From the NCBI GenBank assembly GCA_002347085.1, contig DDWW01000040.1, positions 15,476-34,658 of the forward strand: a stretch of 19,183 nucleotides of DNA. The letters run 5' to 3'. This document shows, piece by piece, positions 7,474 to 14,093 of this stretch; within the stretch, counting starts at the first letter, position 1; every line of letters starts with the position of its first letter. Under the pieces are notes generated by a model, which made no database searches, was not told the origin of the DNA, and worked only from the letters and a program-made list of their open reading frames with translations. The translations under genes were made by a program, and so were the position numbers. The stretch is from Desulfobulbaceae bacterium UBA2276. Its GTDB lineage: Bacteria; Desulfobacterota; Desulfobulbia; Desulfobulbales; Desulfocapsaceae.

Positions 7474-7636
7474 TGTGGCCTTTTACAAATGGCGGAGCAA
7501 GTACGGCGGGCTGGAAGTTTCTGAAGCAAAACGTTTACGAGCCCTTGAGGCAGAAAACAGGAAGCTCAAACAACTGCTTGCCGATACGATGCTGGAAAAC
7601 CATGCAATAAAGGACGTGCTTTCAAAAAAGTTTTAA
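7460..7636 (+). pseudogene. IS3-family OrfA, N-terminus lost
   Basis: The open frame gives about 58 residues up to TAA (7634-7636), including FYKWRSKYGGLEVSEAKR and the leucine-zipper-like part RALEAENRKLKQLLADTMLE, ending IKDVLSKKF. This is the C-terminal two thirds of an IS407-type OrfA (normally near 88 residues), which binds the element ends. The N-terminal helix-turn-helix (usually beginning with a RFTEEQI-type motif) is absent in all frames between 7361 and 7459, and a TGA stops the frame at 7457-7459. The fragment is therefore non-functional. Confidence 0.8.
7624..7630 (+). promoter_or_regulatory. Programmed -1 frameshift site (A AAA AAG)
   Basis: The heptamer lies in the OrfA frame as TCA AAA AAG TTT TAA, exactly the X XXY YYZ register used by IS3-family elements to make the OrfAB transposase. 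Slipping back one base enters the OrfB frame. OrfB also has its own ATG overlapping the OrfA stop (TAATG). Confidence 0.75.
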
Positions 7637-8495
7637 TGCCTGCCGACCGACGAAGCGTGATTGTCTCGCTGCGAGAGGATCATCGATTCAGTGAGCGACA
7701 GGCCTGCATTATAGTTGGACTATGCCGGAGTAGTTACCGTTATGAGGCCAAGCCAAAGAACGATACAGTCATCAGGGATCGCCTGCGTGAGCTGGCTGAG
7801 CAGCGCCACAGGTTTGGTGCCCCTCGTCTGCACATTCTGTTGCGACGGGAAGGTTGCCTGATCAACCATAAACGGACAGAACGGCTGTACCGGGAAGAAG
7901 GACTTTCCCTACGTTTAAAAAAACGCAAGAAACGGCAAAGCCATCTGCGGATAATGCTGGATCGACCGGAGCGTATAAACCAGCACTGGTCAATGGATTT
8001 TGTTTCCGACAATCTTTTTAACGGTCGACGCTTTCGAGTATTAACGGTTGTCGACAACTTCAGCAGGGAATGCCCTGTGTGATGGAGGCTGATCATTCTC
8101 TTACCGGACAACGGGTAGCCAGGGTGCTTGATCGTATTGCCTTGGTTCGAGGTCTACCACAGGTAATAACAGTGGATAATGGGCCGGAATTTATTAGCAA
8201 GGCCCTTGATCTCTGGGCAGTTGAGAACAAAGTCAGGCTCCGATTTATTGCGCCGGGGAAACCGGTCCAAAATGCTTTTATAGAAAGTTTTAATGGCAGA
8301 CTTCGGGACGAATGTCTCAATGAACATATTTTTGTTAATTTACACAATGCACAGCAGATCATTGAATCGTGGCGCCAGGATTATAATACCAATCGGCCTC
8401 ACAGTTCTTTAAACGATATGACACCGGAAGAATTTTCAGCAAAGTTCTTCCGTAACCAACAAGCCGAAATCACTAACCTTGAACTGGTACAATAA
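7636..8495 (+). pseudogene. IS3-family transposase OrfB, frameshifted
   Basis: DDE integrase-type transposase. The first part (7636-8082) has the helix-turn-helix-like HRFGAPRLHILLRREG region and the first catalytic Asp in HWSMDFVSD. The second part (from about 8077) has the second Asp in TVDNGPEF and, exactly 35 residues on, the Glu of ESFNGRLRDECL, so the DD35E triad is intact. Between them the frame breaks: GTGTG at 8077-8081 followed by A makes a TGA stop. Removing one TG restores RECPVMEADHSLTG and a single frame of 285 residues, the usual length. The lesion is thus a two-base duplication. Confidence 0.9.
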
Positions 8496-8496
8496 A

Positions 8497-8509
8497 CGGG
8501 GGAAGGTCA
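8497..8509 (-). repeat. Right inverted repeat of the IS
   Basis: The outward end reads TGACCTTCCCCCG on the minus strand, one base after the OrfB stop codon. The TG...CA terminus and the C-run are typical of IS407-like ends. Confidence 0.65.
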
Positions 8510-8822
8510 TGCTTGCTGTGCCATTGTCGATGTTCTGGGCTCCAAAATAAAGAAATGCCCCGGAACTCCATTGGAGGCGAGGGGAATACGAGGAGGCTCA
8601 AGCCCTTCAACCTTATGGATTACAGCCCATTCGTTCGCTGTCCTACTCTTAAATTTCCCTATTACCGAAAAGCTCATAGGACTTGCGACCTGATGGTCGG
8701 CTAACTTTTCGGGGCAGGATTCACACCCGCTGGATTAGACGACTTTGCCCGTCCTGATTTTTTCATATGACCCCAATTTCCTCATATGTGCCGAGATAAC
8801 AGATTCCCCAACCAAAATAAAA
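8510..8822. other. Gene-free stretch with nested hairpin
   Basis: I find no convincing gene here. A 63-codon plus-strand frame (8513-8704) has no recognisable domain or ribosome site. At 8665-8712, CCGAAAAG and CTTTTCGG pair around an inner CGACC-TGAT-GGTCG hairpin (8686-8699). The sequence after it (GGGGCAGGATTCACACCC) looks like conserved noncoding or decayed mobile DNA, but I cannot name it. This could be the remains of another element flanking the IS. Confidence 0.4.
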
Positions 8823-8866
8823 AAAAACCCGCTCTTCCGGCTCAAGAAGCCATTAAGAGCGGGTTT
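8823..8866 (-). terminator. Strong intrinsic terminator of the pilin gene
   Basis: AAAACCCGCTCTT (8823-8835) and AAGAGCGGGTTTT (8854-8866) form a perfect 13-bp stem, with a small GGCT/AGCC hairpin in the loop. On the minus strand the stem runs into a long T-tract (GGGTTTTTTTTTATTTT), ideal for ending transcription from the pilin gene that stops at 8942. The plus strand also has T-runs, so it may work both ways and protect the pilin from IS transcription. Confidence 0.9.
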
Positions 8867-8941
8867 TCTTTTCTTATTCCACAAACATGGGCTAAGGGTC
8901 AGGATATCAAAATGTCAGTCAGACCCCATCTCCCGCCCCTT

Positions 8942-9595
8942 TTATAATTTCATGCAAACTGTATGCATTCCCGCTACGGCTGGAGCTGCAATAGTCGGCC
9001 CATAAACCGCCGCTGTTGCAGCAGCGGTTGCCAGGTTTGCACCTCCCGCAGCACCAGCTCTCACACTGCCGGTAGCACTATTGCCATCATCCAGTTGCGT
9101 ATCGACAGCTTGAGCGATTGACCAGGGAACGCTGCCAGCACAGACTACCGCCCCAGTCATCCCATAAGCAGCATCCTCAACACCTAATATTCCACCCAGA
9201 GCATGAAGGGATGGCAACGCCACATTGGCGGTAGCACTACCATTCAATAAACCAGCCATACGGGTATGCTGCCAAAAATTATTACTCTCGGCAGCAAGCC
9301 CAGGTGCCGTTTGTGCCGCATAAGTTCCTGCAATGACACCATTTCCTCCGCCGTTATCTGCGCCTGTGAAGCGGGTGGACGCTGCATTATCATCACCTGG
9401 AACCGCTCTATAGCGATCTTGGTAAGAATAGTAAGCTGCCGTTACTCCCTTCAAATCATTAACAATGTTTTTGATCTTGGCATTCTCTATCAACTGTTGC
9501 CCTTTGAGTACACCACCAAGCAGCAGGCCGATAATGACAAGTACAATGGCTATCTCCACCAGGGTGAAGCCTTTCTGGTTTTTCATTTGTTTCAT
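8942..9595 (-). CDS. Type IV pilin-like protein, LPGD family
   Basis: Prepilin subunit made in the inner membrane and cut by a prepilin peptidase after G9 (KNQKG|FTLVE; Glu at +5), followed by the hydrophobic helix IAIVLVIIGLLLGGVL. The 217-residue protein carries motifs also present in the pilin at 11628: PGD (66-68), a glycine-rich NGGGNGVI (81-88), E103...W108-Q-H110, and D165-T-Q-L-D-D-G followed by ATG. C152 and C214 could form a disulphide. The Ala/Gly-rich C-terminal third is unusual. The first ATG is chosen because AAGGAGAT sits 5 nt before it. It lies 198 bp after the kinase gene, with its own leader and a strong terminator, so it can be expressed separately at high level. Confidence 0.9.
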   Translation of the reverse strand: MKQMKNQKGFTLVEIAIVLVIIGLLLGGVLKGQQLIENAKIKNIVNDLKGVTAAYYSYQDRYRAVPGDDNAASTRFTGADNGGGNGVIAGTYAAQTAPGLAAESNNFWQHTRMAGLLNGSATANVALPSLHALGGILGVEDAAYGMTGAVVCAGSVPWSIAQAVDTQLDDGNSATGSVRAGAAGGANLATAAATAAVYGPTIAAPAVAGMHTVCMKL

Positions 9596-9671
9596 TGTTG
9601 ATCTCCTTTTTTTGATTTTTATTGATGCTTTCTCTACACCGGAAGAAACAATATACCTCTCCGATGTTCTT

Positions 9672-9700
9672 TATATAATTCCGAACCCATCTCTCTACAA
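9672..9700 (-). promoter_or_regulatory. Possible promoter of the downstream pilin
   Basis: On the minus strand, TTGTAG (9695-9700), a 17-bp spacer and TATATA (9672-9677) stand about 75 bp before the pilin ATG. The -10 is good but the -35 matches in only three positions, as expected for a regulated promoter needing an activator. No sigma-54 motif (GG-N10-GC) stands out. Confidence 0.35.
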
Positions 9701-9732
9701 GATGTAGGTTTTCTTTACACTTCCGTTTTGGT

Positions 9733-9792
9733 CTGTAGGTTGTTTAGGCTGTAGCCTGTTAGCTAAACAACCTTTAGGCTGTCAACCTACAG
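9733..9792. repeat. Overlapping inverted repeats after the kinase stop codon
   Basis: CTGTAGGTTG (9733-9742) pairs with CAACCTACAG (9783-9792), while AGGTTGTTTAG (9737-9747) pairs with CTAAACAACCT (9763-9773). The two stems share AGGTTG and cannot form together. They begin two bases after the kinase stop codon and precede the possible pilin promoter. The CTGTAG/GGCTGTAG wording looks like a simple dispersed repeat, but a switchable terminator or attenuator is possible. Confidence 0.5.
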
Positions 9793-9793
9793 G

Positions 9794-10849
9794 CTATCTC
9801 GGCAGGTTCAGGACAAAGACCAGGGGCTGATCGTCTGCGGAAATCACCTCCAGACTGCCGCCTGCTCCTACGGCCAGTTGCCGGGCCTGATACAGACCGA
9901 TGCCCAAGCCCTTGCTCTGCTCGCTCCAGAATGGTTCGAACAACCGCTCCGGCCAGGGGTAGGGACGGCCATGAATATCGGAAAGCGTGGCCGTGGCTTT
10001 TGCCTCGTCTTCACTCAACACAATCTCCAGACTGGCCGGTTTATGTCCCTGATTCCAAATACTTTGCTCGCTATAATTGATCAGCAGATTGTCAATGATG
10101 CTGTGCAATGGTTCCTCTGCGATGTAGGCGGTAGCCGAGCCCACGATCCGGGCGCGCAGACCGTGCATGTCGGCCGCCTGTTGCCAGGCACCAGCCAGTG
10201 GGCAAGCAGTCTTGTTCTTTGCATCCGTTTTATTCGATAAGGCCGACAGGATGCGATCCGCTCGTACCCGCGCGGTGGGCATAGCCGCCCGCAAGGTAGC
10301 GAGCAATCCGGCCTCCTGTTCGGGCTTGACCACTTCTAATTGCTCAGCAGCCAGATGGATAAACTGGGCAATATTTTTCATATCATGCTGAAGAAACAAC
10401 TCCATCTTCGCCGCCTGACCAAAGGCCCCCTGAACACCACCCATTTTAATCCACATATCCACATGGAGAAGAAGGAAAAAATTCTCAGCCAGTGTTTCGC
10501 TAAAATACAGCTGCTCCCCACGGTGTCTGCCGTGCCACAAGGTCACGTCGAGAGAGATCTCACCAGCCTCCAGGTGACGACTGACCCCGTCTTTTCCGAC
10601 CACTCCGTCCACCCTCGTAAGCGGCGTACCAAACCAGTCGAGCTTCCACGACAGCCCCGTAACTCCCGCCCTGGCCAGATACGGCCAGCTCTGACGCAAC
10701 AGATCAGGAAGATCAAAGCGCAGCCTTTCATTAAGTTGCAGCAAGGCCAGATTCACCCGCGCCTGACGGCGGGCCTGATATACCAAAACCGCCATCACTG
10801 CCATGATGGTAACGCCTATCAAAATCAGCGAAGAATAAAGACTAACCAT
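9794..10849 (-). CDS. Membrane-anchored sensor histidine kinase
   Basis: Autophosphorylating sensor of a two-component system; partner of the response regulator it overlaps by 8 bp (ATGGTTAG), which implies translational coupling. The 351 residues have one N-terminal TM (about 5-25) and no second TM, so there is no periplasmic loop; sensing must be in the membrane or cytoplasm. The H-box is FLQHDMKNIAQF with H155. HDxKN recalls PrsK-type kinases of EPS/PEP-CTERM systems rather than the standard HELRTPL. The ATPase domain has N254 in IIDNLLINYSEQ, an altered G1 box (DIHG at 291-294 rather than DxGxG) and the G2 box GLGIGLYQAR (314-323). It lies at the end of a pilus-assembly locus, so pilus control is the likely role. 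The signal is unknown. Confidence 0.9.
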   Translation of the reverse strand: MVSLYSSLILIGVTIMAVMAVLVYQARRQARVNLALLQLNERLRFDLPDLLRQSWPYLARAGVTGLSWKLDWFGTPLTRVDGVVGKDGVSRHLEAGEISLDVTLWHGRHRGEQLYFSETLAENFFLLLHVDMWIKMGGVQGAFGQAAKMELFLQHDMKNIAQFIHLAAEQLEVVKPEQEAGLLATLRAAMPTARVRADRILSALSNKTDAKNKTACPLAGAWQQAADMHGLRARIVGSATAYIAEEPLHSIIDNLLINYSEQSIWNQGHKPASLEIVLSEDEAKATATLSDIHGRPYPWPERLFEPFWSEQSKGLGIGLYQARQLAVGAGGSLEVISADDQPLVFVLNLPR

Positions 10850-11456
10850 CCTGGCGCTCGATCCCGAATTTTTTCAAAAAATAATAGATACTTTCCCGTT
10901 TAAGCCCCAACCGAAGCGCGCTCTGATTGACATTAAAGCCTGTCTCCTGCAGGACATGACGCACCAGTTTTTCCTCAACCTCTTCACGGGCAACCTTCAA
11001 ACCATCACTGATCCGAGCATTGACCTGTACCCGGGCGAATCCACCGGCGGCCATTTCCCGCTCTTTGTGACAAAAGAGAAAGGCTCGACGCACGGCTTGA
11101 AGGATGGCGGAAGAAGTGGCAGGTTTGACCAGAAAATCAAAAGCCCCTTCCTTGATTGCCTCCAAGGCCGCGCTTTCCTGATCCTGACCAGTCAGGACGA
11201 TAACTTTCACCGGATGCGTCATATCGCAGGTCTGACGGAGAAAAGCCAGTCCTTCCGACGGGGCATGAGGCGAGGGCGGCAGCCCAAGGTCAAGAAGCAC
11301 CACCCCGACATGCGAGTGCGTCCCCAGAACCTCCAGACCGCTTCTGCGACAATCAGCCTCCAACACAGCAAACCCCTGCATCTCCAGAACGCCGCGCAGC
11401 ATCAGGCGCAAAGAGTCATCGTCTTCGACAAGAAGAATGGTATCGGGTAAGGACAT
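10842..11456 (-). CDS. Response regulator, REC plus Fis-type HTH
   Basis: Predicted DNA-binding transcription regulator, phosphorylated by the overlapping kinase. The receiver domain (about 5-125) has the acidic pocket E11-D12-D13, phosphoacceptor D56 (VVLLDLGLP), T89 and K111. After a linker, a Fis/HTH_8 motif at about 160-200 (EEKLVRHVLQETGFNVNQSA...LKRESIYYFLKKFGI) resembles the C-terminus of NtrC proteins, but the sigma-54-activating AAA+ domain is missing. At 204 residues it has the build of RegA/PrrA/ActR regulators. An AAGGA lies 8 nt before the ATG, within the end of the preceding small ORF. It is placed to control pilin genes on either side. Confidence 0.92.
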   Translation of the reverse strand: MSLPDTILLVEDDDSLRLMLRGVLEMQGFAVLEADCRRSGLEVLGTHSHVGVVLLDLGLPPSPHAPSEGLAFLRQTCDMTHPVKVIVLTGQDQESAALEAIKEGAFDFLVKPATSSAILQAVRRAFLFCHKEREMAAGGFARVQVNARISDGLKVAREEVEEKLVRHVLQETGFNVNQSALRLGLKRESIYYFLKKFGIERQDG

Positions 11457-11465
11457 GAGAATTCC

Positions 11466-11621
11466 TTATTCCATTTGGAAGCATTCTGGTTCCCATTCAC
11501 CGCAGGGAAACCCATCCCTGATGATGCGTTGCATCCAGTTCATAGTATCGGCGATCGGAAGCCATAGGCCAAGGGCGGCGAAAGTGAAAAAAACAGTATA
11601 CGACTTGGTTGTCCGCACCAT
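11466..11621 (-). CDS. Small 51-residue ORF between pilin and regulator
   Basis: No family recognised. The ATG follows the pilin stop codon by 6 bp and the frame stops at TAA 9 bp before the regulator's ATG, filling the gap almost exactly. The product begins MVRTTKSYTVFFTFAALGLW, a basic start then a hydrophobic stretch ending PIADT, like a signal peptide or membrane anchor. An amphipathic tail follows with two cysteines and four acidic residues (DGFPCGEWEPECFQME). It lacks its own strong Shine-Dalgarno and would depend on coupling to the pilin. Alternatively the gap is noncoding and the frame is chance. The neat fit and signal-like N-terminus favour a real gene. Confidence 0.5.
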   Translation of the reverse strand: MVRTTKSYTVFFTFAALGLWLPIADTMNWMQRIIRDGFPCGEWEPECFQME

Positions 11622-11627
11622 CTGCTG

Positions 11628-12248
11628 TTATTCCAAGGCAATAGCATAGCGATCAATGACATCACTGGCATTTGGGGCGTTGCCGATGGCCCGGCCGGTG
11701 GTACGGTCGCCATTATCAATCTTGCTGTCTACTTCCTCAACGAGATCACGGGGAAGATTGGTGAAGACAATAACATTGCGGACAGTGGGGTTGGCAGCCG
11801 CGTAAGCGGCAACGCCAGAATTGGCAGTAATGATGAGATGGGCTGCGCCATATAAGGTTCTGAGGCGACGCCTGGGATCGGTGTTGTCGATTTTATTGAT
11901 AAAACCGTCATTGTAAAGGTGCCAGGAGGCGGCTTCAACCTCCGAACCTGCGTTGGCCTGGCCCTGGGCATTGATGGTGCCATTAATAGCACCGTTGCCA
12001 TTGCCGCCGGGGGTGCTAATGTTGGGGATCTCCCCATTAGCTGAAACCGGAAAATCACCAGGCAGGTAGCTGCGGCGCTGTTTGAAATAGACAGTGGCGG
12101 CGCGCAGGTCTTCGACGATGGCAATGACGTCCTTGGCCTGCATGCTGCGGATCAGGCTCCTGCTGCCGAGGATGCCACCGAGAATCAGGCCGATGATGAC
12201 CAGCACCACGGCAGTTTCGACCAGGGTGAAACCGTTATTGTTTTTCAT
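11628..12248 (-). CDS. Type IV pilin-like / pseudopilin, LPGD family
   Basis: Prepilin processed after G6 (NNNG|FTLVE, Glu at +5), followed by the helix TAVVLVIIGLILGGILG. The 206-residue protein shares a set of motifs with the pilin at 8942: Y-LPGD (61-65), GGNGNGAI (81-88), E105...W109-H110, and VDSKIDNGDRTTGR (173-186). The acidic D-x-K-x-D-x-G pattern may bind a metal ion, which is an inference. It lies 45 bp after the preceding pseudopilin. Only a distant AAGGA (12 nt) precedes the ATG, but the pilin leader peptide fixes the start. It is a structural component of the pilus or pseudopilus built by the upstream proteins. Confidence 0.9.
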   Translation of the reverse strand: MKNNNGFTLVETAVVLVIIGLILGGILGSRSLIRSMQAKDVIAIVEDLRAATVYFKQRRSYLPGDFPVSANGEIPNISTPGGNGNGAINGTINAQGQANAGSEVEAASWHLYNDGFINKIDNTDPRRRLRTLYGAAHLIITANSGVAAYAAANPTVRNVIVFTNLPRDLVEEVDSKIDNGDRTTGRAIGNAPNASDVIDRYAIALE

Positions 12249-12293
12249 CGTCAGATTTGTTCCTTGAAAATAAAAGTTGGATGATTCTCGGCG

Positions 12294-13205
12294 TTAATTT
12301 CGAGGAAGATCCTCACCCACTGCGCAGGCGCAAGGGTTAATGGCAGCAGCCCCGATAGGGATGTTGGTGGCAGCGCATGTTGCTGCCACTGGACATAGGT
12401 TGACAGCAGTGCAATAGGAGGCACAGCTTGCTTTCAGCGTTTTTTCAGATATCAATGGCTGTAATAAATCCTGCGGGGTCATGAATGCCAGGAAGTCGTC
12501 AAAAGGTCCGCCATTAATCGCTGCTTCATTGAAAGGGCCTGTGATAAAAATTGAGTCGGCATCGGTGTTTTCCACTTCGTCTGCACTGGTGGGAGCCGTG
12601 TTAGCCGCACCTTTGATTGTTCTAGCCCCAAGCCCGTTTCTTCCATGGGAAATAATGCAGACTATTGCCCCACGCGGGTTGGTGATACTGGACGTGGCTG
12701 CGCCGTTACGTTCTTGCACAGTTAATACATTTGCCTCTATGCTGGAGGTGAGATGATTAATGGTGAAGGCTGTTGCGCCAGTTCTTGATGTCCATTTAGT
12801 TAGGTTGGTGTTGTTTGCCACCCGGTAGGTGAAAAAGTTTTTCCATCCATCCTGAACATCGTCACGTGAGAGACCAAGGTCACGCCAGGGGAGAACCGGT
12901 CGAACATTTGCGGGTGGCGCTGTACAGTTTGAGTCGGGGATGCCGACGCGATCTTGCAGGCCGTAAGAGGCATTCGCTGGATTTGTAGTGATGTCCGGGC
13001 ACGGCAGTCTTCCATTCGTTCGTAGAAATCCGATCAGTGCCAACTTGATCCGTTCCTGTTTGGCCTTTGTTTCGGTGATAGCAGTATTCTGCAGGGTGGC
13101 GGTCATCATCTTCAGCCCCATGGTCATGGCGATGCCGATGAGGAGCACCACAATGGCCATCTCGGCCAGGGTGAATCCCTTATGGTTCCATTGAAACGTC
13201 TTCAT
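12294..13205 (-). CDS. Pseudopilin with cysteine-rich C-terminal tail
   Basis: Prepilin-like protein cut after G10 (WNHKG|FTLAE), then AIVVLLIGIAMTMGL. The start at 13205 is chosen over a longer frame reaching 13322, because it leaves the normal short leader. It gives 303 residues and overlaps the upstream Uma2 gene by 26 bp. The body has the pattern GRLPCPD ... LPWRDLGLSRDDVQDGWKNFFTYRV, seen in MSHA/T2SS-like minor pseudopilins, and DSIFITGPF near the end. Unusually, six cysteines lie in residues 261-294 (261, 265, 271, 277, 292, 294), with three more at 69, 94 and 183. Such a tail suggests disulphides or bound metal at the outer tip. It could be a minor, tip-type subunit. Confidence 0.85.
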   Translation of the reverse strand: MKTFQWNHKGFTLAEMAIVVLLIGIAMTMGLKMMTATLQNTAITETKAKQERIKLALIGFLRTNGRLPCPDITTNPANASYGLQDRVGIPDSNCTAPPANVRPVLPWRDLGLSRDDVQDGWKNFFTYRVANNTNLTKWTSRTGATAFTINHLTSSIEANVLTVQERNGAATSSITNPRGAIVCIISHGRNGLGARTIKGAANTAPTSADEVENTDADSIFITGPFNEAAINGGPFDDFLAFMTPQDLLQPLISEKTLKASCASYCTAVNLCPVAATCAATNIPIGAAAINPCACAVGEDLPRN

Positions 13206-13752
13206 AAATATCATCCAGTGAAAGGTGGGCGTGAACATCGGCGCAGACGACATCAAGGGACTCGTTTCCTGCGAGCAGGGCGTAGCACCATTGATTCTGG
13301 GCGTTGCGGTTGTAATATTCAACCTGTCGTTGCTCCTGAGAGACTAAAAGGTAGTAACGCAGTGCGGGCAGGGCAAGATAGGCGATGAGCTTTTCGCGGC
13401 GGTCGGTGGCTAAGGTGGCAGGTGATGACACCTCAACAATCAGGCAGGGCGATTGTTTGTAAAAGGGCGCTGAATCATCAGGGTCGCAGGCCAGCGTCAC
13501 GTCAGGGTAATAAAAGACATTGTTTTGCTCGATCCGTAGTTTCATGTCGCTGATAAAGACTCCACAGGTTTTGCCACGAGCAGCAGAACGAAGATGAAAA
13601 GCCAAATTCACTGTAACCCTGTTATGATTTTCCCCGGCCACGGCCATTGCATACACCTGCCCTGCCAGATACTCGTGGCGGATGGCACTTTGCTGCTCTC
13701 CTTGCAGATATTCGTCAATGGATATAAACAATGTTTGTTCTACAGTGCCCAC
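13180..13752 (-). CDS. Uma2-family (DUF820) nuclease-fold protein
   Basis: Member of the Uma2 family, which has a PD-(D/E)XK nuclease fold; its cellular role is not settled. The sequence shows RHEYLAGQVYAMA...HNRVTVNLAFHLR, then YYPDVTLACD, CLIVEVSSPAT and DRREKLIAYLALPALRYYLLV, which place the expected D, E and K residues. A GTG start at 13752 is chosen: AAGGA lies 9 nt upstream and it gives 190 residues, the usual length. The longer frame from 13830 begins with TTG and has no ribosome site. It sits inside a pilus-assembly operon and its end overlaps the next pseudopilin start. Uma2 genes are often scattered and mobile, so this may be an insertion into the operon. Confidence 0.85.
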   Translation of the reverse strand: MGTVEQTLFISIDEYLQGEQQSAIRHEYLAGQVYAMAVAGENHNRVTVNLAFHLRSAARGKTCGVFISDMKLRIEQNNVFYYPDVTLACDPDDSAPFYKQSPCLIVEVSSPATLATDRREKLIAYLALPALRYYLLVSQEQRQVEYYNRNAQNQWCYALLAGNESLDVVCADVHAHLSLDDIYEDVSMEP

Positions 13753-13836
13753 GGGTATTTTTCCTTTGTCGTTTACAGAGTCAGGTTGAAACCCGCCCTT
13801 TTGATGCTGGTTTCCTATAACAATGCACAAATTCTT

Positions 13837-14055
13837 TCAAAGCACCAATCGACTGACCATGGCCACAAAAAAACCGGCCACCAAAAGGGTAATTCCCCAG
13901 AACACTCGAGAGACCACAATCTCCAGAGCAGTATCGGGGCTGACATTCAGCAGAAAAAATCCGCCGCCACTCAGCGACACCGCCAGCATCAGAAATATCC
14001 AACGCAGGATACGGCGACGGCGTTCATGGTGTTCGTATGTGCGTTCGGGGTTCAT
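13837..14055 (-). CDS. Small two-TM membrane protein
   Basis: No family recognised. The 72 residues begin with a charged cytoplasmic segment (MNPERTYEHHERRRRILR). TM1 (about 19-37, WIFLMLAVSLSGGGFFLL), a short loop and TM2 (about 48-69, VFWGITLLVAGFFVAMVSRLV) follow. An in-frame TGA just upstream fixes the start region; the ATG has no clear Shine-Dalgarno. It lies 38 bp after the PilP-like gene on the same strand. Its place in the operon suggests a small accessory of the inner-membrane assembly platform, which is only inferred. The 84 bp between it and the Uma2 start codon hold nothing I recognise. Confidence 0.65.
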   Translation of the reverse strand: MNPERTYEHHERRRRILRWIFLMLAVSLSGGGFFLLNVSPDTALEIVVSRVFWGITLLVAGFFVAMVSRLVL

Positions 14056-14093
14056 GGCATGATGTCAGGGCTATGCATCCATTATCCTCGCAA

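Larger units (their letters stand above)
7348..8509 (+). mobile_element. Degenerate IS3-family element (IS407-like)
   Basis: The overlapping OrfA/OrfB layout, A6G frameshift site and DD35E transposase identify an IS3-family insertion sequence, closest in style to the IS407 group. The right end is well defined: its inner-to-outer sequence reads TGACCTTCCCCCG on the minus strand (8497-8509). The left end is tentative: 7348-7360 reads TCTTTTTCCCCCG and shares 9 of 13 bases with the right repeat. Four-base flanks outside these ends do not match, so no target duplication is visible. With OrfA truncated and OrfB frameshifted, the copy should not move by itself. Confidence 0.8.

Noticed and set aside
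7344..8513. Target-site duplication of the IS
   Set aside because: The four-base flanks (CCAC and TGCT) differ, and the left boundary is uncertain.
8513..8704. 63-codon ORF after the IS as a gene
   Set aside because: No ribosome site, no domain, and the coding frame is not supported by composition or neighbours.
13206..13322. Longer N-terminus for the cysteine-rich pseudopilin
   Set aside because: It would put 39 extra residues before a normal prepilin leader and lies wholly inside the Uma2 gene.
13753..13830. TTG start giving a longer Uma2 protein
   Set aside because: No ribosome site and an atypically long N-terminus; the GTG at 13752 has both a good site and the family length.
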